A stretch of DNA of 64,000 nucleotides, taken from contig CAJUOQ010000004.1 in assembly GCA_910588235.1 (NCBI GenBank), forward strand, positions 1 to 64,000, given 5' to 3'. This stretch comes from an uncultured Atopostipes sp. (GTDB lineage Bacteria > Bacillota > Bacilli > Lactobacillales > Carnobacteriaceae_A). Made by a program: the position numbers and the translations under genes. The notes below the pieces were generated by a model. That model did no database searches. It saw only the letters and a program-made list of their open reading frames with translations, and was not told where the DNA came from. Each line of letters starts with the position of its first letter. The first letter of the stretch is position 1. This document shows positions 8,744 through 16,332 of this stretch, piece after piece.

Positions 8744-8777
8744 AAAAGGGAGACAGAAATTTATCTGTCTCCCTTTT
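8744..8777. terminator. Bidirectional terminator between adhP and the CofE-like gene
   Basis: AAAAGGGAGACAGA stem with perfect complement and a 6-nt loop. The A-run and T-run on either side let it serve both converging genes. Confidence 0.92.
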
Positions 8778-8787
8778 ATATATGTGA

Positions 8788-9984
8788 TTATGAAGTGTAG
8801 TCGTCGAAATAACCTTGGATGTAAACAAATGGTGTGCCTTTGTCGCCACTGCCAGAGGTTAAATCAGCTAAGGAACCAATTAAGTCTGTCAATTGACGAG
8901 GCGTTGTTCCAAGAGAAGCTTTCGCGTCTTTTTCTTGCTCAGCTTTCTGTTCAATCGATTCTCGAATGGCCGCTTGTAATTCTTCGCCACTTAATTCTGA
9001 ATGGTCATTGTCAGCAAGGTATTTCAATTTTACTTCGTTTGGTGTTCCGGTAAGTCCAGAAGTAAAACCAGGGGACACAACCGGATCTGCTAATTCCCAA
9101 ATTTCTCCAACGGGGTCTTTAAAAGCACCATCGCCATAAACCATTGCTTCAATCGTCTTTCCAGTTTCTTCTTTTATTTTATGTTGGATTGCTTCGACAA
9201 TCTCAAAAGAATCAGATGGGAATAACTTCACGCTCTCATCTGTTGAATTATTTGCACCTAAAAGTCCGAATTCAGCATTGTAACCACCGTCTTCTTTGAC
9301 AGGTTCTGTTAAGATATCACCCAGATCAAATACTTTCTTCGCTCCTGCGTCTTTTAAGATACGACGAGTGCGCTCGCGACTATGTACATCAGAAACAATC
9401 ACAGAATCTGTGTACTCTAAAATAGACGTAGGATCATTTGAGAAGATAATTTTACACGGGGTCTCTTCGTCCGCTACGATTTGTTTGTATAAATCAACAT
9501 AATCCACACCGGTAAACGGATGAGCTGTTTTTCCAAAGTGCTGTTCAAACTCTTCTTCTGTTAATGTATCGCTCCACGGGTTAATTCCAGCTTCATCGAG
9601 TTGGTCAAGTGAAATTAAATGGTTTCCCACTTCATCCGCTGGATAACTTAGTTGAATCACAACTTCTTTAGCGCCTCGTGCAAATCCTTTTAATAAATTC
9701 ATAAAACGATTGCGACTAAGGATCGGGAATAACACCCCCACTGTTTGTTCGCCAAATTTGTGGTGAACATCTGTTGCAATATCGTCAATCTCTGCATAAT
9801 TTCCTTGAGCTCTAGCGACAATTGATTCCGTTAAAGCAATAATATCTTGATCTTGGACTTGGAAACCTTCTGCTTCAGCAGCTCCCAAAATCGTATCCAC
9901 AACCACTTGGACGATATCATCGCCTTCTTTAATAATAGGTGCACGTAAACCACGCGCGACCGTACCTATCGTTCTTTTCATCAA
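8788..9984 (-). CDS. CofE-like (coenzyme F420-0:L-glutamate ligase family) protein
   Basis: A 398-aa protein related to the F420-0:gamma-glutamyl ligase family. Family-like segments include the N-terminal GTVARGLRAPIIKEGDD, ALTESIVARAQGNY (about 49-62), a conserved YGDGAFKDPVGEIWELADPV (about 290-310) and an SPGFTSGLTGTPNEVKLKY block. True CofE adds glutamate to coenzyme F420, a cofactor not made by lactic acid bacteria, so the substrate here must be different. A gamma-glutamyl ligation to some other acceptor is the family-based guess. It is transcribed alone, convergent with adhP. Confidence 0.75.
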   Translation of the reverse strand: MMKRTIGTVARGLRAPIIKEGDDIVQVVVDTILGAAEAEGFQVQDQDIIALTESIVARAQGNYAEIDDIATDVHHKFGEQTVGVLFPILSRNRFMNLLKGFARGAKEVVIQLSYPADEVGNHLISLDQLDEAGINPWSDTLTEEEFEQHFGKTAHPFTGVDYVDLYKQIVADEETPCKIIFSNDPTSILEYTDSVIVSDVHSRERTRRILKDAGAKKVFDLGDILTEPVKEDGGYNAEFGLLGANNSTDESVKLFPSDSFEIVEAIQHKIKEETGKTIEAMVYGDGAFKDPVGEIWELADPVVSPGFTSGLTGTPNEVKLKYLADNDHSELSGEELQAAIRESIEQKAEQEKDAKASLGTTPRQLTDLIGSLADLTSGSGDKGTPFVYIQGYFDDYTS

Positions 9985-10074
9985 AACACTCCCTACATCT
10001 TTTGTAAACTCATTATACTAGTAAAAGCGAAGGACTGAAAGTTCTGATTATTTGTATTTTATTTCACAAATAAT

Positions 10075-10088
10075 AATGATAAATCATT
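10075..10088. promoter_or_regulatory. Operator-like inverted repeat before the DUF1858 gene
   Basis: AATGAT-AA-ATCATT is a 6-bp-arm inverted repeat in the divergent gap (9985-10135) between the CofE-like gene and the DUF1858/DUF438 pair. It looks like an imperfect Fur/PerR-style box with one extra base. The regulator is not identifiable. Confidence 0.3.
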
Positions 10089-10135
10089 TAAATTGATGTA
10101 AAATGAAGTCAAAGGGAAGTTGAGGAGGAATCAAG

Positions 10136-10360
10136 ATGAAGATCATTGATGGGAATAAGACGGTGTATGAATTAGTTAAAGAAGATCCAGCATTAAAAGA
10201 AGTATTAGTCAGCTTAGGTTTTACGCCTCTAAACAACGATAAAATGTTAAATACCGTTGGCCGGATGATGTCTTTGAAAAATGGCGCCAAGCAAATTCAG
10301 TTAGATCAAGAGAACTTAAGTGAAGGATTAGAAAAAGCAGGCTTCAAGCTTTTAGAATAA
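10136..10360 (+). CDS. DUF1858 domain protein
   Basis: A 74-aa protein with the DUF1858 fold pattern: V/I-x-E-L-V-x-x-x-P-x-L-x-x-x-L-x-x-x-G-F. The domain is often found next to or fused with DUF438/hemerythrin proteins and hybrid-cluster proteins in anaerobes, where a role in nitrosative or iron-sulfur stress is suspected but not proven. GTTGAGGAGG precedes the ATG. The gene ends 12 bp before the DUF438 gene, which has its own AAGGAGG, so the two form an operon. Confidence 0.8.
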   Translation: MKIIDGNKTVYELVKEDPALKEVLVSLGFTPLNNDKMLNTVGRMMSLKNGAKQIQLDQENLSEGLEKAGFKLLE

Positions 10361-10372
10361 GGAGGAAGAAAC

Positions 10373-11593
10373 GTGCAAGACCGTGCGGAACAGACAAAAA
10401 AACGGCAAGAAAAACTAAAAGAACTGATTTTACGACTACATCATGATGAAAGCGAAGAAACCATCAAGGAAGAATTTGCCGAGCATTTTCAAAGTATCAG
10501 CCCCTTAGAAATTTCGGTGATGGAGCGAAAATTGATGAAGGAAGAAGGCTTAAGTGCCCAAGAGATTATGCGGCTTTGCAATGTTCATGTGGCGGTAATG
10601 GCGGATTATGTCGAAGATCCGGACAATATCCCTGATGACTTTCAAAAGCCTGGTCATCCGGTTCACGTATTGAAAGAAGAAAATTTAGCCTTAGAAGCGG
10701 CTTTGATGCGGATTCGTAACTTACTGGAAGTTTATGTCGAAGAGCCGGACACTGAAATTCAAAAAGGACTGATCCAACAAATAGACCTGCTGTGGGATTT
10801 TGATAAGCACTATACGCGCAAGGAAACTTCTTTCTTTCCTATCATGGAAAAGTACGGGAACACCGCACCTCCGCAAGTCATGTGGGGGGTAGATGATGAA
10901 ATTCGAGAACAATATAAAGCTTTTAAAACGACGTTTGAAGCCGGAGAGATCGAGAATTTACTCTCCATTTTTTCAGAGTTTGAATACGAAATGCAAGAAA
11001 TGTTTGTGAAAGAAGAAAATATTTTGTTGCCGATGGTCACCGAAATATTTACGGAAGAAGATTGGATCGCAATTGCCGATGAAATGGATGAAATTGGCTA
11101 TTGTATCGTTAAACCTTTCAGCCCATGGCAACCCAAACGAACACAGAATAAAAAGGGAGAGAAGGAAGAAATTGTGAATTTAAAGGAGCGTCTGCCGCTT
11201 GGAACGGGCTCATTAAGCTTAAAGGAATTAAATATTATTTTAGATTTGCTGCCGCTTGAATTAACTTTTGTGGACAAAGAGAACGTTGTCCAATATTATA
11301 ATAATAACCCTGGCGAGAAGTTACTCCCACGAACACCGTCAGCTATTGGACGAGATGTAATGCATGCGCATCCACCAAAGTCGCAAGATATTGTTACGCA
11401 ATTGATCCAAGATTTGCGTGATGGTACTAAAGATATCCAAGATGCTTGGTACCAAAAAGGCGAAACGCTTATCTACATTACGTATGTGGCTGTTCGTGAT
11501 GAAGCAGGGGAGTTTCTAGGTATTTTAGAATATGTCCAAGATATTACCGAGCTCTCGCAAATTGAAGGGGAAAATCGGAATGTAAACGATTAA
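10373..11593 (+). CDS. DUF438 / hemerythrin HHE / PAS domain protein
   Basis: A 406-aa cytosolic three-domain protein. DUF438 occupies about residues 15-90 and has an LMKEEGLSAQEIMRLCNVH segment. A hemerythrin-like bundle follows (about 95-240) with candidate di-iron ligands in HPVHVLKEEN, HYTRKETSFFP and EENILLPMV. A C-terminal PAS domain lies at about 280-400 (LPLELTFVDKENVVQYYN ... YITYVAVRDEAGEFLGILEYVQDIT). This combination suggests an oxygen- or NO-responsive di-iron protein; the output is unknown because there is no kinase, GGDEF or HTH module. The start is GTG 10373. Confidence 0.85.
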   Translation: MQDRAEQTKKRQEKLKELILRLHHDESEETIKEEFAEHFQSISPLEISVMERKLMKEEGLSAQEIMRLCNVHVAVMADYVEDPDNIPDDFQKPGHPVHVLKEENLALEAALMRIRNLLEVYVEEPDTEIQKGLIQQIDLLWDFDKHYTRKETSFFPIMEKYGNTAPPQVMWGVDDEIREQYKAFKTTFEAGEIENLLSIFSEFEYEMQEMFVKEENILLPMVTEIFTEEDWIAIADEMDEIGYCIVKPFSPWQPKRTQNKKGEKEEIVNLKERLPLGTGSLSLKELNIILDLLPLELTFVDKENVVQYYNNNPGEKLLPRTPSAIGRDVMHAHPPKSQDIVTQLIQDLRDGTKDIQDAWYQKGETLIYITYVAVRDEAGEFLGILEYVQDITELSQIEGENRNVND

Positions 11594-11623
11594 AGAAGAA
11601 CTTAATGGAAGGCGTTGGTTTAG

Positions 11624-12193
11624 ATGGACAACTTGAATCTCTTTTTGGCGGTGAATGCAGTGCTTGAAACGGAACGATTAAAATTAAGACCAGTGACGCT
11701 TGCGGATGCTGAAGATATGTATGAATATGCTTCAGATGATGAAAATACTTATTATGTCTTTAACACCCACGGGTCGGTGGATGATACGAGGTATTCGATC
11801 GCTAATTTTTTTATTGCGAATCCGCTCGGTAAATATGGAATTGAATTAAAAGATAACCAAAAATTAATTGGAACGATTGATCTTCGGGTGAATATGAAGC
11901 GGTCGTGCGCGGAAATCGGTTATGTTTTAAATAAAAAGTACTTCAACAAAGGCTACACGACAGAAGCCGCTCAAGAATTACTCAAATTTGCCTTCGAAAC
12001 TTTAGAATTAGAGAAAGTTTTTGCGACTTGCAATAAAGAAAACAAAGCTTCTGCAGCGGTTATGAAAAAATTAGGGATGACCAAAGAAGCTGACCTGCGC
12101 CACCATGAACGTTGGAAAAATGGAGAGTGGATTGATTTATTGCAATACGGTATTTTACGCGATGAATATTTTGGAAAGCCAATCTCTTCATAA
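11624..12193 (+). CDS. GNAT acetyltransferase, RimJ/RimL type
   Basis: A 189-aa acetyl-CoA-dependent N-acetyltransferase. The N-terminal ETERLKLRPVTLADAEDMYEY is the hallmark of the RimJ/RimL group. The acetyl-CoA-binding stretch is GYVLNKKYFNKGYTTEAAQELLKFAFE (about 104-130), followed by CNKENKASAAVMKKLGM (about 140-156). The substrate could be a ribosomal protein N-terminus or a small amine and cannot be told from sequence. It lies 30 bp after the DUF438 gene and may be read through from it. Confidence 0.88.
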   Translation: MDNLNLFLAVNAVLETERLKLRPVTLADAEDMYEYASDDENTYYVFNTHGSVDDTRYSIANFFIANPLGKYGIELKDNQKLIGTIDLRVNMKRSCAEIGYVLNKKYFNKGYTTEAAQELLKFAFETLELEKVFATCNKENKASAAVMKKLGMTKEADLRHHERWKNGEWIDLLQYGILRDEYFGKPISS

Positions 12194-12243
12194 AAATCAA
12201 GCAAAAATTATAGAAAATAGTGGCTTTTTTATGGACCTTATGC

Positions 12244-12249
12244 TATACT
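12244..12249 (+). promoter_or_regulatory. Extended -10 of the SRP RNA gene
   Basis: TGCTATACT forms an extended -10 (TG at 12241-12242, TATACT at 12244-12249). No good -35 is visible. The predicted transcript starts near 12256. Confidence 0.55.
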
Positions 12250-12255
12250 ATGTAC

Positions 12256-12352
12256 TGCCGTAAGGCCACATGACAATGGTGGACATACGAACCGTGTCAG
12301 GTCTGGAAGGAAGCAGCACTAAGTACTGCTCCACCATGTGTTATGTGATACA
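12256..12352 (+). ncRNA. ffs: Signal recognition particle RNA (small bacterial type)
   Basis: RNA core of the SRP, which binds Ffh and targets membrane proteins. The universally conserved domain IV loop GTCAGGTCTGGAAGGAAGCA begins at 12296. The flanks close into a long hairpin: ATGGTGGA (12275-12282) pairs with TCCACCAT (12330-12337), and CACATGAC pairs imperfectly further out. There is no Alu domain, so this is the short (about 95-nt) type of Lactobacillales rather than the 270-nt scRNA of Bacillus. The exact ends are inferred from pairing. Confidence 0.92.
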
Positions 12353-12366
12353 TAGAAATTAACCAA

Positions 12367-12414
12367 CCCCTTGAAGCTGAGTCTTTGCACTCGAATGTCT
12401 TCAAGGGGTTTTTT
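12367..12414 (+). terminator. Terminator of the SRP RNA gene
   Basis: Stem CCCCTTGAAG (12367-12376) with CTTCAAGGGG (12399-12408), then six T. The 22-nt loop is long. Confidence 0.9.
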
Positions 12415-12450
12415 GTATGGACTTTAGTAGACGAAACAAAATAGTATTTA

Positions 12451-12497
12451 AAAAGACAAAAGGGCCTCTCATTTATTTGAGAGCACCTTTTATCTTT
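12451..12497. terminator. Terminator of the first aldo/keto reductase gene
   Basis: Inverted repeat centred on CTCTC-atttattt-GAGAG, flanked by AAAAGG and CCTTTT. Read on the minus strand it ends in a T-rich tail after the aldo/keto reductase gene. Confidence 0.8.
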
Positions 12498-12511
12498 TGG
12501 TATTTATTCTA

Positions 12512-13342
12512 TTAAAACTCTTGGTATTCAGCAGGGTCTTGGCCTTTATTTCGTCCCTCTTCGCGAGATAATGCGTTAATTTTATCGATTTCTTCAGCTG
12601 ATAATTCGAAGTCGAAAATATTAAAGTTTTCGGCTTGGCGTCCTGCGTGAGTGGATTTCGGAATAGGCAGGATACCTAATTGAACCTCCCAGCGCAAGAC
12701 AACTTGTGCGGCTGTTTTTCCATGATTTTGTGCAATTTCAGCAATGACATCCTCATCTAGTGCGCTGTTTGAACGACCAAGAGGGCTCCATGCTTGAGTG
12801 ATGATTTCTTTAGAAGTATCAAAGGCACGTTGTTTTTCTTGGTTGAAATAGGGATGCAATTCAATTTGATTGATAACAGGTAAGACCCCTGTTTCTTTTT
12901 CTAAACGTTCAATATACTCAGGTAAAAAGTTACTGACACCGATTGAACGAACTAATCCAGCTTTTTGTGCATCCACTAAAGCTTGCCAAGCTTCGACGTA
13001 CTGATCTTCTTTTGGATTGGGCCAATGAATTAAGTATAAATCGATATAGTCTAAACCGGTTCTTAAAACAGATTCTTCAATCGTTTGCATAGCTGCTTCA
13101 TATTCATGATAGCGGCCGGGTAATTTAGAAGTCACAGTAATTTGGTCACGAGGTACGCTACTATTTCTCACCGCTCGTCCTACAGTACCTTCGTTTTCAT
13201 AATTATAAGCCGAATCGAGTAAACGAAAGCCATTGTTTAAAGCCATTTCGATTCTGCGGGCTCCGTCATTTCCTTTTAAACCAACGGTCCCAAAACCGAC
13301 TTTAGGAATTTTAAAACCATCTGCTAAAATATATTCTTCCAT
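12512..13342 (-). CDS. Aldo/keto reductase (copy 1)
   Basis: A 276-aa NADPH-dependent AKR5-type reductase of small aldehydes or ketones, such as methylglyoxal or 2,5-diketogluconate analogues. The catalytic tetrad is visible: Asp and Tyr in RLLDSAYNYENEG (about 41-53), Lys in VTSKLPG, and His in YLIHWPNP (about 105). The cofactor segment IPKSTHAGR lies near residue 228. It is paralogous to the next gene upstream, with roughly four-fifths of residues identical by eye and the same ribosome-site region. It has its own terminator. Confidence 0.93.
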   Translation of the reverse strand: MEEYILADGFKIPKVGFGTVGLKGNDGARRIEMALNNGFRLLDSAYNYENEGTVGRAVRNSSVPRDQITVTSKLPGRYHEYEAAMQTIEESVLRTGLDYIDLYLIHWPNPKEDQYVEAWQALVDAQKAGLVRSIGVSNFLPEYIERLEKETGVLPVINQIELHPYFNQEKQRAFDTSKEIITQAWSPLGRSNSALDEDVIAEIAQNHGKTAAQVVLRWEVQLGILPIPKSTHAGRQAENFNIFDFELSAEEIDKINALSREEGRNKGQDPAEYQEF

Positions 13343-13423
13343 GTTAACGCCTCCTTATAGTTAAAATCAGTATATCAGAAAAGAATCGCTTCTTGGATGT
13401 AGAAAATTTAGTACCAAATAAAA

Positions 13424-13465
13424 AAGATAAAAGGAGTGATTTGTTTCGCTCACTACTTTTATCTT
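13424..13465. terminator. Terminator of the second aldo/keto reductase gene
   Basis: AAGATAAAAGgAGTGA pairs with TCACTaCTTTTATCTT around a short loop. It lies between the tandem paralogues, so each has its own 3' end. Confidence 0.8.
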
Positions 13466-13492
13466 CTAGTTTATTTAATTCATGAAACTTTT

Positions 13493-14323
13493 TTAAAACT
13501 CTTCATGTTTTTCTGGATCTAAATCGTTGTTTCGACCCTCTGCACGAGTCAATGCGTTAATGCTTTCCATTTCATCTTGGGATAATTCAAAGTCAAAAAT
13601 ATTCAAGTTTTCAAATTGGCGTCCTGCATGACTTGATTTAGGAATAGGTAAAACGCCGAGTTGGATTTCCCAACGTAAAACAACTTGAGCCGCTGTTTTC
13701 CCATATTTATCTGCAATTTCAGTAATGACTTTTTCATCGAGCGTCTCGTTTTTCTGACCGACTGGCCCCCAAGCTTGAGTGATGATGCCTTTTGAAGTGT
13801 CGAACTCTCGCTGTTCTGCTTGGTTAAAGTAGGGATGCAACTCTACTTGGTTAATGACGGGTAAAACGCCCGTTTCTGCTTCTAAGCGCTCAATGTATTC
13901 GGGTAAGAAGTTACTGACACCGATTGAACGAACTAATCCAGCTTTTTGTGCGTCCACTAAAGCTTGCCAAGCCTCGACATATTTATCTTCTTTGGGATTT
14001 GGCCAATGAATTAAGTATAAATCTAGATAATTTAATCCCGTACGAAGGACAGATTCTTCAATCGCTGCTAGTGCGTCGTCGTATTCATGATGACGTCCAG
14101 GCAATTTTGAAGTGACTGTAATTTGATCACGAGGGATGCCACTATTTCGAATAGCTTTCCCGACAGCCCCTTCGTTTTCATAATTATAAGCTGAATCGAT
14201 GAGTCGATAGCCGTTATTTAAGGCCATTTCAATTCGTCGCGTTCCATCAAGGCCTTTAAAGCCGGAAGTCCCAAAACCAACTTTTGGGATTTTAAAACCG
14301 TCTGCTAAAATATAATGTTCCAT
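13493..14323 (-). CDS. Aldo/keto reductase (copy 2)
   Basis: A 276-aa paralogue of the preceding gene in the same orientation. The tetrad is conserved (DSAYNYENEG, VTSKLPG, YLIHWPNP), as is the IPKSSHAGR cofactor loop. Copies differ mostly in the C-terminal third and at the AWSPLGRSN/AWGPVGQKN loop, which borders the substrate pocket in AKRs, so their substrate preferences may have diverged. The central block around the GLVRSIGVSNFLPEY motif is almost unchanged even at the DNA level (about 12935-12998 against 13915-13978), which suggests recent duplication or gene conversion. Confidence 0.93.
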   Translation of the reverse strand: MEHYILADGFKIPKVGFGTSGFKGLDGTRRIEMALNNGYRLIDSAYNYENEGAVGKAIRNSGIPRDQITVTSKLPGRHHEYDDALAAIEESVLRTGLNYLDLYLIHWPNPKEDKYVEAWQALVDAQKAGLVRSIGVSNFLPEYIERLEAETGVLPVINQVELHPYFNQAEQREFDTSKGIITQAWGPVGQKNETLDEKVITEIADKYGKTAAQVVLRWEIQLGVLPIPKSSHAGRQFENLNIFDFELSQDEMESINALTRAEGRNNDLDPEKHEEF

Positions 14324-14469
14324 GTTAACGCCTCCTATGTAAGTTGACTTCAGTGTAGCAGAAATAAGTGTGAGATGAACGTATAAGCATTTATGCTGAT
14401 GGATAAAGGGGGCTGATTATGAAATCCATCCAAAAATGCTTCTTCTTCGAATATTTTAAACAAAATATC

Positions 14470-14626
14470 TTCCGACGAAATGAAAACTAAAAACGTTTCG
14501 GAAAAAACGAATGTTGACGAAATGAATGTCCATTTCGCTTCGTTAAAACAGGGTGCCAAAGTAACAAAACCAGGTTTCATTTCGTCGAGAAGCAATTTTA
14601 TCGAAACGAAAGTCAAAAACGTTTCG
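14470..14626. repeat. Degenerate tandem repeat, period about 42 bp
   Basis: The gap 14324-14762 contains no gene. Within it GACGAAATGAA recurs at 14474 and 14516 (42 bp apart). (A/G)TTTCG recurs at 14495, 14579 and 14621, at multiples of 42, with an extra ATTTCG at 14532. AAAACGTTTCG is repeated at the first and last positions. The TTTCG/CGAAA composition resembles the exact 40-bp arrays at 20801 and 45791, so this may be a decayed member of that family. Confidence 0.5.
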
Positions 14627-14679
14627 CCAAGACACAATATACTCTTATAATTTCAATGCTTCCTCTATAAACAGAAAAT

Positions 14680-14712
14680 AAAAAGGAAGATATGACCATG
14701 CGCCATATCTCC
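14680..14712 (-). terminator. Probable terminator of the aldehyde dehydrogenase gene
   Basis: AGATATG (14688-14694) and CATATCT (14704-14710) form the stem. On the minus strand it is followed by TCCTTTTTATTTT. Confidence 0.6.
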
Positions 14713-14762
14713 CCAATACATTTTTACAGGAAATTTTGATCTTTAGATTTTACTTTAATTTT

Positions 14763-16166
14763 TTATAGGAATAGAGATTTGATTTCTAGATAATCTTCGA
14801 CACCGTAAATACCGTTTTCGCGTCCACGACCGGATTCTTTATAACCACCGAAGGGCGCTTTTGCTACTCGGGCACCTTGGTTGACAAAAATATTTCCGGT
14901 ACGTAATTGGGCAGCTACTTTTTCGGCGTCCTCTTGTGGACCAACGACCGCGCCAGATAAGCCGTACACTACATCATTTGCGAGTTCAACGGCTTCTTCT
15001 TCGGTTTGGTAAGTGATGACATTTAATACAGGACCAAAAATTTCTTCTTGGGAAATCGTCATGTCATTATCTGCAATAAAGACTGTGGGCTCAACGTAAT
15101 AGCCGGTTCGATCGATTTTATTGCCTCCGACCAGTACTTCAGCTCCTTCTTTTTTACCTGTTTCAATATAGTCTAACACCGTTTGTTGCTGATCTTCAGA
15201 AACCATCGGGCCTACTGTTGTTTCTCGCTCTGTTGGGTCGCCAATAACGACGGCTTTATCATAATAATCAAGGATCATTTGTTTCGTCTCTTCAAGCTCA
15301 TCTTCAGGAACTAAAAGACGGGTAAGAGCCGTACAAGTTTGTCCTTGGTTATTCAATACCGTGTCCATAGCTTGTTTGACAGCTGCTTTTAAGTCGCCGC
15401 CTTTCAAGTAAACGAGTGGAGATTTTCCACCAAGCTCTAAAACAATTTGTTTAATACCATCTGATGCATTGGCGTACATTTGTTTACCAACGTTCGTGGA
15501 GCCGGTAAATGAAATAACATCGACATCTTCGTGTTTTGATAAATAATCACCGGTTGAGCTACCACTACCTGTGACTAAGTTAAACACTCCTTTTGGTAAA
15601 CCTGCTTGATCAATTAATTTGGCATAGAGCAAAGCAGTTAAAGGGGTATTTGTTGGTGGGTTCACGACCACAGTATTGCCCGCTAAAATAGCAGGAGTAA
15701 TTTTACGTTGGATTTGGTTAATGGGGTAGTTCCAAGGTGTAATACAAGCAACCACTCCATAACCTTCTTTGATTACTTTAGCCGTATCTTCATAATATTC
15801 AAAATCATATTCCTTCACTGCATCAATCGTTGCGCGCATTTCATTTAGTGGTTGAGGAGCTTGGCTTTCTTCTACGTAAGTACGAGCTGACCCTAATTCG
15901 GCAACAATTGTATCTGCAATTTCTTGTTGATGTTTTTCAATTTCATCATAAATTTTTTCCATGTATTCGACTCGTTCGTCGACGGAAGTTGCGTTCCAGC
16001 TTGGAAAAGCTTCTTTAGCAGCAGCTACTGCTTTATCGACATCTTCTTCTGTTCCAATCGCCACACCATCGAAAACTTCTTCTGTCGCTGGGTTAATAAC
16101 ATCTGAGGTTTCATTTCCTGTTGAATCTGTCCATTGTCCATTGATATAAAGTTGGTGCTGTGACAC
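14763..16166 (-). CDS. NAD(P)-dependent aldehyde dehydrogenase
   Basis: A 467-aa ALDH-superfamily enzyme oxidising an aldehyde to a carboxylate. The catalytic Cys278 lies in NNQGQTCTALTR and the general base Glu244 in VLELGGKSP. CITPWNYP (141-148) and FTGSTNVGK (220-228) are canonical. One oddity is that the usual VxKP(S/A) stretch that binds the cofactor ribose reads VVVNPPTNTP (167-176), replacing the conserved lysine with Asn169, so cofactor use may be unusual. The natural aldehyde is not evident. It is a single-gene unit with GGAGGAATTTTC before ATG 16166. Confidence 0.92.
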   Translation of the reverse strand: MSQHQLYINGQWTDSTGNETSDVINPATEEVFDGVAIGTEEDVDKAVAAAKEAFPSWNATSVDERVEYMEKIYDEIEKHQQEIADTIVAELGSARTYVEESQAPQPLNEMRATIDAVKEYDFEYYEDTAKVIKEGYGVVACITPWNYPINQIQRKITPAILAGNTVVVNPPTNTPLTALLYAKLIDQAGLPKGVFNLVTGSGSSTGDYLSKHEDVDVISFTGSTNVGKQMYANASDGIKQIVLELGGKSPLVYLKGGDLKAAVKQAMDTVLNNQGQTCTALTRLLVPEDELEETKQMILDYYDKAVVIGDPTERETTVGPMVSEDQQQTVLDYIETGKKEGAEVLVGGNKIDRTGYYVEPTVFIADNDMTISQEEIFGPVLNVITYQTEEEAVELANDVVYGLSGAVVGPQEDAEKVAAQLRTGNIFVNQGARVAKAPFGGYKESGRGRENGIYGVEDYLEIKSLFL

Positions 16167-16332
16167 GAAAATTCCTCCTTTGGTTATTCCTTTTATATTT
16201 ACAATTTTATTATCTCGGAGAATTTTTTTAAGTGCAATGATTTCGCATAGGAATAGAAGTTTTTTATTTTTGTTTTAACGATTCTTGACGTATCATTGGT
16301 GTGTAGAGAACAGAATACGTAGAGGAAGGGTG

